Shown in pieces: positions 19,507 to 28,120 of a DNA stretch of 64,000 nt. The stretch comes from CAYZWU01 sp964482235 (GTDB lineage Bacteria > Planctomycetota > B15-G4 > CAYZWU01). The DNA lies in assembly GCA_964482235.1 (NCBI GenBank), contig CAYZWU010000026.1:1-64000 (forward strand). Reading direction: 5' to 3'. Position 1 is the first letter of the stretch; the number at the start of each line of letters is the position of its first letter. Under the pieces are notes generated by a model, which worked only from the letters and a program-made list of their open reading frames with translations, made no database searches and had not been told where the DNA came from. A program made the position numbers and the translations under genes.

Positions 19507-19926
19507 GGTTGTTGACTCCAGAGCTTTCAAAGCACGATCCGCCCACGTGAAGGCGAATCCCGGCCTTGTCGCGGAGGGTTCGGCCTTCATGTGCAGCTCG
19601 TAAACCTACAAAAGTGATAGGATTGCATATTGCACATAAATCTTGTCCTGTCCAGAGTTTCCTTTTCAGTGATATGGATTCATCTGATTGGATGTGCTCT
19701 GATCCCCCTTATCTGAACCGATATGGTTCACTTCAGCGGCTTGTCAGACGCCCAATTCAAAAAACATTGAGGCAGAGGAAGCTCGCCCGTCGCATAGTGT
19801 AGTAAAGGGACGAATTGGTCCCGCGAGTCTTTAGGTCCCGCGAACAGAGCTGTTCTGCCTCGCAATTGACTGATCAGAAGTAGTTTCGAGCTTCAGCATT
19901 GAGATGCGGGAAAAGTGGAGATCCAG
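19507..19926. other. Divergent intergenic region
   Basis: About 330-420 bp, depending on which start of the cysteine-synthase-like gene is used, separating it from the transglutaminase gene. It should hold both promoters; I cannot assign -10/-35 boxes with confidence. No RNA gene seen. Confidence 0.4.
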
Positions 19927-21957
19927 ATGAAGACCTTACGAATACTCTTGTTGACAGGTGTGCTCGTTCCACTGCTCCTTCCAGGCATCCTGTCCGCCCA
20001 GGTTGAACAGGGGACATACGTTTTTGCCATCGAGTACAACGAAACCGTCTGCGGCTACGCGGAAATCACCGTGTCGAAGGAAGAGATGAACGGCGAGCCG
20101 GCCATCAAGCTGAAACATGAAGTGCTCATGATGCGCGCCGCCCTCGGCAGCGAGTTCAAGACAACGCTCGACCTGACGTATCACATCGACCCGAAGACCG
20201 GCCGGTTCACGTACCACGACAGCAATATTAAATCGGGCGACGTCGAGATGGGATCCAAGGTCGTTGTCGAAGGAAACAAGGTCGTCCTCTCCTCCACGCT
20301 CGACGACAAGGAAACGGTGGTGGAGCTTTCGGAGGGCGTCATTCTCGAGAACACGCTGTTCTTTCCGCACATCGTGAAGGACCTCGTTGGCCAAGGGATG
20401 GAGAAGAAGACCTACGACATCCTCGAGGTGCGCGAGTGGGAAATACAGAAGACGACGTGCACAAAGGTCGGCACCGAGACGCTGGAACTCGCTGGAAGGA
20501 CTTTCGAGACCGTCATCGTGGACCGCATGTCGCTTGCCACGGGCATCAAGGTGAGGGTCTGGGTCGATGTCGAAGCGGGTATCGTCGTCCGGACGAACCT
20601 TCCGAACGGCATGGTCTCCCGCCTCGCCGATCCCTCGGTCAAGAAGAAGGTCCAGCTGGTGAACATCGATTCGACCATCCTCACCAGGACCAACGTGAAG
20701 ATCGCCGACATCCACGGTATCAGCTACATGAAGGTGAAGGCCGTCATGGAGCCCTCGGGACTCCGGGTCACTCCCGAGAGCCTGAACGTGCCGGGACAAC
20801 GCTTCGAGGGGACGGTTAAGGACAACCTCATCGAGGGCGTCTTCGAGATCGAGCATCCCCGTTACGAGGGAAAGGGCGCGCCGGGTTATCCGCCGAGCAT
20901 TGAGGACGAGTCCCTCAAAGGGTTCCTCGATCCCGAGGAGTTCATCGAGTCGGACGACCCCGTGCTCATCGAGAAGGCGCGGAAGATAGCCGAGGGATCG
21001 AAAGACTCCTGGGTTGCTTCAGTTCGATTCAGCCGCTGGGTGGCCGAGAACATCGCCTATGAGATTCCCGGGGGGATGACGGCACGCAGGACATACGACC
21101 TGCGTAAAGGCGAGTGCGGCGCCCATTCGATCCTTCTCGCCGCTTTCTGCCGGAGCGTGGGGATCCCCGCGCGCGTGGTCTGGGGCTGCATGTACATACC
21201 GAACATGGGAGGGGCATTCGGCCAGCACGCCTGGACCGAGATCTGGATGGGCGAGGCCGGCTGGATCCCTGTGGATTCCACCGCCTACGAGGCTGACTTC
21301 GTCGATTCCGGCCACATTCGCGTCGGCCTCCTCGAGTCCATGACCACGGCCATCAACACGAAATCCATGGAGATCCTCGACCATCGGATCGGTTCGGGGC
21401 AGGGCGCGGGAGCCGACGCGGCGGCGGTCAAGAAGTACGAGGCATATGTAGGGGAGTACCTCGCCCAGGGAGGACTCACTATCAAGGTGCTTGTCCGGGA
21501 TGGAGGCCTCTGCGCCGATATCCGCGGCCAGGTCATTCCCATGATGGATCCGGACAAGAAGGGGAGATGGGTCTGCCAGCTGACCAGCAGGCTTTTCTTC
21601 GTCTTCAACCGAAGCGAGAAGGATTCGGTCACCGAGATGGTCATACATGAGATCATCCAGCTGAACCGAAAGTCCGATCCGAAGGAGATCCAGGAAGGCG
21701 TTCCGGCGGAGATCGTTCCCTTGCTGGGCGGCTACGAGCTCCCGCGGCCCAAGGCCGAGTTCACCGTGCTCTGGGACGACGGGCAATTGGCGATCAACAA
21801 TCCCCTCGAGAAGAGAATAGTCCATTTCGATCCTCCCGACGAGGAGGGATGGCGACTCGATGAGTATGGACGACATTCGATTTTCTTCGAGATGGATGAC
21901 AACGGCAAACCTGTCGTCCTTCTGCTGAACACGGCGAATTCGTGCTCTCGCAAATGA
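19927..21957 (+). CDS. Exported transglutaminase-like protein
   Basis: A 676-residue protein with a signal peptide (cleavage near LSAQ, about residue 20). The N-terminal about 250 residues are beta-rich. The transglutaminase-like core shows a full triad: Cys397 in GECGAHS, His434 in GQHAWTEIW, Asp450 in PVDSTAYEADF. A C-terminal domain (about residues 500-675, starting YVGEYLAQGGLTIKV) resembles the small lipocalin-like domain found after beta-lactamase-type enzymes. Such proteins act as periplasmic cysteine proteases or acyl transferases. ATG 19927 is preferred over an in-frame start at 19915 because GGAG lies 6 nt upstream of it. Confidence 0.87.
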   Translation: MKTLRILLLTGVLVPLLLPGILSAQVEQGTYVFAIEYNETVCGYAEITVSKEEMNGEPAIKLKHEVLMMRAALGSEFKTTLDLTYHIDPKTGRFTYHDSNIKSGDVEMGSKVVVEGNKVVLSSTLDDKETVVELSEGVILENTLFFPHIVKDLVGQGMEKKTYDILEVREWEIQKTTCTKVGTETLELAGRTFETVIVDRMSLATGIKVRVWVDVEAGIVVRTNLPNGMVSRLADPSVKKKVQLVNIDSTILTRTNVKIADIHGISYMKVKAVMEPSGLRVTPESLNVPGQRFEGTVKDNLIEGVFEIEHPRYEGKGAPGYPPSIEDESLKGFLDPEEFIESDDPVLIEKARKIAEGSKDSWVASVRFSRWVAENIAYEIPGGMTARRTYDLRKGECGAHSILLAAFCRSVGIPARVVWGCMYIPNMGGAFGQHAWTEIWMGEAGWIPVDSTAYEADFVDSGHIRVGLLESMTTAINTKSMEILDHRIGSGQGAGADAAAVKKYEAYVGEYLAQGGLTIKVLVRDGGLCADIRGQVIPMMDPDKKGRWVCQLTSRLFFVFNRSEKDSVTEMVIHEIIQLNRKSDPKEIQEGVPAEIVPLLGGYELPRPKAEFTVLWDDGQLAINNPLEKRIVHFDPPDEEGWRLDEYGRHSIFFEMDDNGKPVVLLLNTANSCSRK

Positions 21958-22029
21958 CGGCAAAATGTCGGCTCCGTATCCGAGGGATGGATGACCCAGT
22001 TCAAGGTGAACAGAGCGTCCCGCTCCTTC

Positions 22030-24678
22030 TCACTTGGCCTTACCCGGCGGGGGGTGAATTCTAGCCGAGCTCAGCCTCCCCAGGGCTCCTTCAAGGCGCT
22101 CCCTGAATGAAACCGTTCTGGGGTCTTCTTCTCCCAGGCAATCGGAGCAGGCTTCCGCCGTGGTGGAGTAGATCTCCACCGCTTCCGGGAATTTCCCCTG
22201 GTCCTCGAGAAGGGCGGCCAGGTTCTTCGATATCGTGATCGTTGTCGAGTGAACAGCGCCCAGCGCGCTCCGGGAGGTCTCGATCGCTTCCTCGAGAAGC
22301 AGCTCGGCATCGGGGAGCCTTTCAAGATCGATGAGCACGAGAGCAAGCCCGTTCATGGACATCAAGGTCTGAGGGTGCCTCTCGCCGAGGATCCGGCGGC
22401 GGCTTTCAAGAACGCTGCTGTGCATCGAGTAGGCCTCGGACAACCTTCCGCGGCTCCTGAGCACGGATGCCAGCCCATACATCGCGGCAAGCGTGCTGCG
22501 ATGATCCGCCCCGTGAGCTTGCTGAAGGATGCCAAGGATATCCCGCTGGATCGTCTCCGCTTCATCGAGCTTTCCGGCGCGCACCAGCACAGAGGCCAGG
22601 TTGCCCATCGTGCCGAAGGTGTGACTGTGTCCTTCGCCCAGAACACGCTTCTGAATGGCCACAACCTTCCGGAAGAGATCCTCCGCTTCGGAGAGCCTGC
22701 TCCTCTCCTTGAGAAGAAGAGCCAGGCTGTTCATGGTCATGAGCGTGCTCGGATGCTCTTCTCCCAGCATCTTCCTCTTCCCCGCCAGCGCTTCCCGGAA
22801 GAGAGGCTCGGCCTCGGAGAGCTTGCCCTGGTTCCGCAGCAGAACAGCAAGGTTGTTCATCGACTTGAGCGTGCTCTTGTGCCCCTCGCCGAGAACGCGG
22901 CGCTGAATCGCCAGCACCTCGCGATGGATCGCCTCGGCTTCGGGAATTCTCCGGTTCTCCCTGAGCACGATGGAGAGGTTGTTCAGCACCCGGAGCCTGT
23001 CGGGATGTTCGTCGCCGCGGATGCGGCGGTACGCATCGGCCGCGGAGAAGAGATGCTTTTCCGCCTCGGACCAGCGCCCCAGGTCGGCCAGCACGGTGGC
23101 GAGGTTGTTCTTCACCGTAAGGGTGAGCGGGTGCTCCTCTCCGAGCAGGCGCGCGCGGATCTCCAGAGCCATGGAGAGCTGCGTTTCTGCTGCTGCGAGA
23201 ATCCCGAGCCCCATGAAAGTCCTGCCCAGCGTGAAGTGCAGCGAGGCCTGGATCTCCGGCTGGCCGGCAAACGATTCGGGGATCTTCGCCGCCATCATGT
23301 CCAGCATCTCAGCCACCTTGAGATCCTTTCCCTTCTTTGCTGGATCGGGCGAAGCGAGCATCTCCCTGAAATATTGCAGGATCTTCTCCTTGTTTTCCGT
23401 TTCCCTCTCCGTCGCGGCTTTTGCCGCCATGGCGGCCTTGTACTGCCGCTCAAGCTCCCTGTTCTTTCCGGTCACCTGAACGAGGTACCAGGGTGTCAGG
23501 AAAAGCAGGGCCAGGACCGCCAGGAGAGCCACGCCGATCGCCGTGCTGACCACGGGATTCCGCTGTATCCGCTTCCTCGCTCTGGTCATGAAGCCGGCCG
23601 GCCTGGCCAGAATCGTCTCCCCCCGGAGGAGCCGCTCGATGTCTTCGGCAAGATCGTTCATGGCCTGGTAGCGGTGATCGGGTTCCTTCTCCACGGCGGT
23701 GAGGATGATCGTTTCCAGGTCTCGCGAGATCGAGGGGTTCAAGCGGCGCGGCGAGGGAGGCTCTTCCTCCAGTATCTTGCGGAACACCTGGGCCGTTGTC
23801 TCTCCGTCAAAGGGCACCCGGCCGGTGGCTGCCTGGAAGAGAGTCACGCCGAGGGAGTAGACGTCTGTCCGGGAGTCGATTTCCCGGCGTCTCGCTTTGA
23901 CCTGCTCCGGCGAAGCGTAGTGGGGTGTTCCCCGAAATTCTCCCGATTGAGTCACCGCTGCCAGGTTCGACAGGCGCGCCACGCCGAAGTCCATCAGCAT
24001 GGCAGAGCCCTCGGGGGTGATCGTGATGTTCGACGGTTTCACGTCCCTGTGGATGATGCCGGCCTGGTGGGCGCAGTCGAGAGCCCGGGCGACCTGCACG
24101 ATCCATTGAAGCGCCTGCCGCAGAGGGATCGTCTCTCCCCTGGACGAGGCCTCGCGCACGATGCGATCCAGCCCTCGGCCGGGCACGAGCTCCATGGCGA
24201 AGTAGCAGATCCCCTTTTCCTCGCCGCTCCCCAGGACGGTCACGATGCCGGGATGGCGCAGCCTGGCAACGGCGTCCGCCTCGCGCCGGAAACGCGTCTT
24301 CGCCTCGAGCGATCCCATCCTTTCCGGCCGGATGATCTTCAGGGCCACCCTGCGATCGAGCGACTCCTGGGTGGCGAGGTAGACGATCCCCATGCCGCCC
24401 TCTCCGAGACGGCGGATCAAGCGGAACTCCCCGACTCTGTCGAAGGGGAGGTCGGAGCCGTCTCCTTTCTCCTCAGTATCGCGAGGCTTCTTGATCCGGG
24501 CAGGCCTCTCGAGAAAGCTGCCTGCCTGGTCAAAAGCAGCGAGCAGGGATTCGACCTCGCTGCGCAGGGTGCTGTCGCCCTTGCACTCCTTCGCAACGAA
24601 CGCCCTTCGCTGCGATGAAGGGCGATTCCACGCCGCATCGAAGATCCTTCTGATCCTCTCGTCCCTCTCATCCGCCAT
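22030..24678 (-). CDS. Transmembrane Ser/Thr protein kinase with TPR sensor region
   Basis: An 882-residue protein. A short N-terminal helical segment precedes the kinase domain (about 82-350): LGEGGMGIVY, Lys114 in VALKII, catalytic loop IHRDVKPSN (about residue 210), DFG in MLMDFGVARL, and GTPHYASPEQ. A single membrane helix at about 376-398 is followed by about 450 residues of kinesin-light-chain-type TPRs (repeat core like LGEEHPSTLMTMNSLALLL). The TPRs lie on the far side of the membrane and probably receive a protein signal. It overlaps the ECF sigma gene by 11 bp, implying translational coupling and a shared pathway. Confidence 0.93.
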   Translation of the reverse strand: MADERDERIRRIFDAAWNRPSSQRRAFVAKECKGDSTLRSEVESLLAAFDQAGSFLERPARIKKPRDTEEKGDGSDLPFDRVGEFRLIRRLGEGGMGIVYLATQESLDRRVALKIIRPERMGSLEAKTRFRREADAVARLRHPGIVTVLGSGEEKGICYFAMELVPGRGLDRIVREASSRGETIPLRQALQWIVQVARALDCAHQAGIIHRDVKPSNITITPEGSAMLMDFGVARLSNLAAVTQSGEFRGTPHYASPEQVKARRREIDSRTDVYSLGVTLFQAATGRVPFDGETTAQVFRKILEEEPPSPRRLNPSISRDLETIILTAVEKEPDHRYQAMNDLAEDIERLLRGETILARPAGFMTRARKRIQRNPVVSTAIGVALLAVLALLFLTPWYLVQVTGKNRELERQYKAAMAAKAATERETENKEKILQYFREMLASPDPAKKGKDLKVAEMLDMMAAKIPESFAGQPEIQASLHFTLGRTFMGLGILAAAETQLSMALEIRARLLGEEHPLTLTVKNNLATVLADLGRWSEAEKHLFSAADAYRRIRGDEHPDRLRVLNNLSIVLRENRRIPEAEAIHREVLAIQRRVLGEGHKSTLKSMNNLAVLLRNQGKLSEAEPLFREALAGKRKMLGEEHPSTLMTMNSLALLLKERSRLSEAEDLFRKVVAIQKRVLGEGHSHTFGTMGNLASVLVRAGKLDEAETIQRDILGILQQAHGADHRSTLAAMYGLASVLRSRGRLSEAYSMHSSVLESRRRILGERHPQTLMSMNGLALVLIDLERLPDAELLLEEAIETSRSALGAVHSTTITISKNLAALLEDQGKFPEAVEIYSTTAEACSDCLGEEDPRTVSFRERLEGALGRLSSARIHPPPGKAK

Positions 24679-25321
24679 CGTGCCTGATCCTGTTCATTTC
24701 CCGGAAAAGCCAGGCCTTGGCAAAAGCCCAGTCGTTCTTGACTGTTCCCTTGGAGACATGGAGCTCCCGCGCCGTCTCCTGCAGGGTGAGCCCGCCGAAG
24801 AGGTGAAGATCGAGAACCCGGCGAACCCGTTCGTGGTTTTCCTGAACATCGAGCCTGTTCAGCGCCTCGTCCAGGAGAGCGAGCTGCTCCAGAAGCTCCA
24901 CACCCTGGTCAGACCGTTCTGATGGTTCGTTGCCCGTATCGAGCGCCACACGGTCGCGGTGTCCGCCTCTCTTGAGAGTCTTCCGGCGGCGGGATTCGTT
25001 CACCAGGATGTGTTGAATGATCCTGGATGCCGCATTGAAGAAGTGGGTCCTGTTCTCCCAGCGCAGCCCGCCTTTCTGCGCAACAGCCAGGAAGAGCTCG
25101 TTGACGAGTGCAGTCGCCTGGAGGAGATGGTCGCCGCGCTCCCTCCGCATGGAGGCGCAGGCGAGGTCGTGAAGTTGACTGTAAACCACTGAGAAAAGCT
25201 GGTTTCGGGCAAGGTCATCGCCGGAGCAGACTGCTGCGAGCAGGGCTGTCACATCCTCGGGGCGGGTTGATCGTTCTTCCTGCCCGCACACAGCCTGGTT
25301 GTTCTCTCCTAGCATTACCAT
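24668..25321 (-). CDS. ECF-type RNA polymerase sigma factor
   Basis: A 217-residue sigma-70-family protein of the ECF-like type paired with Ser/Thr kinases in Planctomycetes and Acidobacteria. Region 2 spans about residues 40-115 (QLFSVVYSQLHDLA, FFNAASRIIQHILV). Region 4 spans about 150-210 with a helix-turn-helix (LTLQETARELHVSKGTVKND). No anti-sigma gene is adjacent; instead the kinase-TPR gene overlaps its 3' end, so phosphorylation probably controls it (inference). Two ATGs (25321, 25315) are possible; neither has a strong ribosome binding site. Confidence 0.92.
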   Translation of the reverse strand: MVMLGENNQAVCGQEERSTRPEDVTALLAAVCSGDDLARNQLFSVVYSQLHDLACASMRRERGDHLLQATALVNELFLAVAQKGGLRWENRTHFFNAASRIIQHILVNESRRRKTLKRGGHRDRVALDTGNEPSERSDQGVELLEQLALLDEALNRLDVQENHERVRRVLDLHLFGGLTLQETARELHVSKGTVKNDWAFAKAWLFREMNRIRHDGG

Positions 25322-25550
25322 GGCGCACCACTAACTCATTTCCGCCGCCGGTCAATGAGAGGCCAGACGGCACACCCCCGCCATCTTCCGGAACGACATT
25401 CCATCACGGTTTTTTCATTTTTTTTGAAGGAATCCCTTGGCCCTTTTTCCCGCCTTCGCGCAGAGCCCTGTAGAGGTCGGCCCGAGTTAGAGTCACGCGG
25501 AAAGCGGACAGGGGCCGATCGAGACTTGTTCTTCGAGAAAGGAGAGAGCC

Positions 25551-26816
25551 ATGAACGGTTCAATAAGAGTGTTCCTTTTCCTTGTGATGTTGCTCGGATC
25601 GAGTGTTCCCGCACTCGGGCAATACTACGTGCGAGGTCTGGCGCCCGACTGGAACCAGCCCCTCGACTATCCCGACTCCTTCGACATGAGAGGCCCCATG
25701 GCCGGCGACTGGTACTGGGACGCCTGGTGCGCTCCAGCCGCGGCATCCGGTCTGATCGGTCACTGGGAGGATGTGAGAAACCGGAACGGTCTGTCCGACG
25801 GATCGGCTGACGGCAATCAATCAATTCCATTCGGCTATCGAGGTCCGAGATGGGGCATGGGGCCGGGATGGCACGATTACTGTGCAGACGGCCTTTCCAC
25901 CGGGTGGGGGGGGCATCCGATGCGCGGCTTCCGCCCTGTCGATGACCTCGGCGTCTATCTGGACACCCAGGGGCACATGTCGGGAATCTATCACGGTGGG
26001 ACGTACTACAAGGACATGGCGCCGGGATTGAACGCTTTCTTTACCGCCGTCGGCACGGGCGGAGCCCAGCCCGCCCAGAACATGACAGCCGCCACCTGGG
26101 GGATCGATCCGGCATTCGGAGGATTGCCCGAGCAGATGCTGATCAGCTTGCTCAAGTGGGAAGTGGACTGCAACCGGACCGCCATCGCCCATTTCAGGCA
26201 CTGGAACCTCAATCCCGTGGGCCCGCCTGCCAATCCGGGAACGGGCAACGAGATCGACGAGTACGAGTTCGAGATCGAGGAGTATGAGTTCGACGACTGG
26301 ACCCCCTATGGGATGCACGACGAGGAGTGGAACGACGTGGAGGGAGAGGATGGGATGGGGCATGCCGTCCTTGTGGTCGGCTACATGCTCGACAGCATGG
26401 GGGCTTTGACGCACCTGCTCGTGCACGACAACTACCCGGCCACGGCGCGCAACGTGCAGGTGCCGGTGGGGCCCGAGCTGGTCGCCATCACGATCGTTCA
26501 GGGATTCAACCTCGAGATCATGAATCCTCTGACGGCCGGCGCCACCGGAATCTTCGAGGTGACGGGCGGGGGGGGCAACTCGACCACCTGGCTTGCCTAC
26601 AGCCTCAAAGGGACCGGCTCGACGTGGATTCCCACGCTGGGCCTCTTTCTCGATCTTCAGAGTCCCAAGCAGGCAGGCGGTGTCGTGACCACGGACAATA
26701 TCGGGTACACCTGGTGGAGCCTGCCGATCCCACTCGCAGCAAAGGGCAGGACCGTCTGGTTCCAGGCGGCCCAGATCGGACTGAAATCCAATGTGATCTG
26801 CACGGTAATCCAGTGA
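25551..26816 (+). CDS. Exported papain-like (C39-like) cysteine peptidase
   Basis: A 421-residue protein with a signal peptide (cleavage near ALGQ, residue 24). A papain-fold triad is visible: Cys60 in DAWCAPAAAS, His271 in GHAVLVVGY, Asn294 in LLVHDNYP. The wide Cys-His spacing is partly filled by an acidic loop (EIDEYEFEIEEYEFDDW) that may bind cations. Residues about 340-421 form a separate beta domain ending VWFQAAQIGLKSN, like the C-terminal domains common on exported planctomycete proteins. AAGGAG precedes the ATG. Substrate unknown; the family cleaves peptides or leader sequences. A hairpin terminator follows. Confidence 0.75.
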   Translation: MNGSIRVFLFLVMLLGSSVPALGQYYVRGLAPDWNQPLDYPDSFDMRGPMAGDWYWDAWCAPAAASGLIGHWEDVRNRNGLSDGSADGNQSIPFGYRGPRWGMGPGWHDYCADGLSTGWGGHPMRGFRPVDDLGVYLDTQGHMSGIYHGGTYYKDMAPGLNAFFTAVGTGGAQPAQNMTAATWGIDPAFGGLPEQMLISLLKWEVDCNRTAIAHFRHWNLNPVGPPANPGTGNEIDEYEFEIEEYEFDDWTPYGMHDEEWNDVEGEDGMGHAVLVVGYMLDSMGALTHLLVHDNYPATARNVQVPVGPELVAITIVQGFNLEIMNPLTAGATGIFEVTGGGGNSTTWLAYSLKGTGSTWIPTLGLFLDLQSPKQAGGVVTTDNIGYTWWSLPIPLAAKGRTVWFQAAQIGLKSNVICTVIQ

Positions 26817-26832
26817 ATCACATGAAAACGTA

Positions 26833-26873
26833 ACAGCCCCATCCTCGTCCGATTCTCCGGAGGGTGGGGCTGT
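26833..26873 (+). terminator. Hairpin terminator after the C39-like peptidase gene
   Basis: Arms ACAGCCCCA/TGGGGCTGT pair perfectly (9 bp) and extend inward by TCCTC/GAGGG with one G-U, giving a stem of about 14 bp 16 bp after the stop codon. No strong T-run follows, so it may be an attenuated or RNA-protecting hairpin. Confidence 0.65.
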
Positions 26874-27071
26874 GCCTATGGCTGAAAAACGAACCTCCTT
26901 CTTTGATGGGAATGTTGACCGGACTTTGGCGTCCAAATGAAGGGCGGATTCTTCTGGAATCCAAAGATACCCCGCAGTCTGCGGCTATCATCGTGTCCTC
27001 CAGGGCAGGAGAGTCTTGATGCAGGGATAATGAAGCACCGCAGGTGAAGCAGAAGCAAAGGAGCCAGGCAT

Positions 27072-28061
27072 ATGCAAATGCGCGTCAACATTCGAAAAAC
27101 CAAGGCGGCTGTCTGGCTGATGAACGTCATGGCTTTTTTCATGATCTTCTCCCTCTTCATCACGATCTACCAGAAGGCCACGGCCGGTGAATACCACTCC
27201 AGGCCGTCCGCCGACTTTCGCGAGAGGCTTCTCGTCGATGTAACCGGTGATGACAAGAAGCCGGAACGGGCCGGTCCTTTTGACAGATACCGTGCCATTT
27301 GGACGGCCGTCATCGACGGAAGCCCTCTCATAAACGGAACGGCTTCCGGTCCGAAAATCCCTGAAGAGCCTGTCAGGGATCCGGTGGCTCAGGTTCTCGA
27401 GGTGACCCTGATCGTCGGCACTTCCAGGGATTCGGATGCCCGGTGCGCCCGTATCAAGTACCTGAAAACGACGAGCGAACAGAAGGAGCTGTTCTGCGAG
27501 TACTTCACAGAGGAAGGCGAGTCCCTGAAACCGCCCTTCAACGACGATCCGTACTTCGGCAGGCTGCTCAGGATCGAGCCCGAGCGGGTTGTTTTCTCGT
27601 GGCTGTCCGAGGAGGTGGAGCTGGAACCCAGAAAGATCGGCTCCGCGACGTACGAAACGGTGATGGCAACCGCGACGTCGAGCCCTCTCAAGGAGTACCT
27701 GGGCAGGCCTCCTGAAGAAACCCTTCTTGTCGATGAGAACACGTGGGCTCTTTCCAGCAAGGAATACCGCGAGATCACGCAGAACCACGAAGAGCTCCTG
27801 AACGAGGTCGCTGTCGCCGAGATTCGCAACCCGGAGACAGGAAAGAAAACCGTCGAGCTCACTGCCGTCGAGGAGGATTCACTCGCCTACAGGAGAGGAT
27901 TCCGGAAGGGCGACAGGCTCAGGTCGATCAACGGATTTCCCGTGAGCACGAAAGCGGGAGCCGTCAAGTACCTGGAAGGCAATCCCGATCTCGGCATCTA
28001 TGTCGTCGAGGTGGAACGAATGGGGCGGATCGTTGATCTCAGCTATGTTTGCGGCAAGTAG
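27072..28061 (+). CDS. GspC-like inner-membrane PDZ protein
   Basis: A 329-residue protein. A short cytoplasmic start and one membrane helix (about 14-36, VWLMNVMAFFMIFSLFITIY) are followed by a periplasmic region. Residues about 100-200 resemble the HR domain of type II secretion protein GspC. The PDZ domain is at about 255-325 (YRRGFRKGDRLRSINGFPVS). This is the GspC layout, but no other type II secretion gene is in the window, so it is an orphan here. Alternatively it is a generic membrane-anchored PDZ adaptor. AAGGAG lies 8 nt before the ATG. Confidence 0.65.
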   Translation: MQMRVNIRKTKAAVWLMNVMAFFMIFSLFITIYQKATAGEYHSRPSADFRERLLVDVTGDDKKPERAGPFDRYRAIWTAVIDGSPLINGTASGPKIPEEPVRDPVAQVLEVTLIVGTSRDSDARCARIKYLKTTSEQKELFCEYFTEEGESLKPPFNDDPYFGRLLRIEPERVVFSWLSEEVELEPRKIGSATYETVMATATSSPLKEYLGRPPEETLLVDENTWALSSKEYREITQNHEELLNEVAVAEIRNPETGKKTVELTAVEEDSLAYRRGFRKGDRLRSINGFPVSTKAGAVKYLEGNPDLGIYVVEVERMGRIVDLSYVCGK

Positions 28062-28120
28062 GCCGCTGTCCTGATATGTCGGGTTTTAAAAAATCGGCTG
28101 GAACCTCTTATTATCCGGGA

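Noticed and set aside
22249..24618. A 789-residue plus-strand ORF opposite the kinase
   Set aside because: Shadow frame of the kinase gene; the kinase motifs are on the minus strand.
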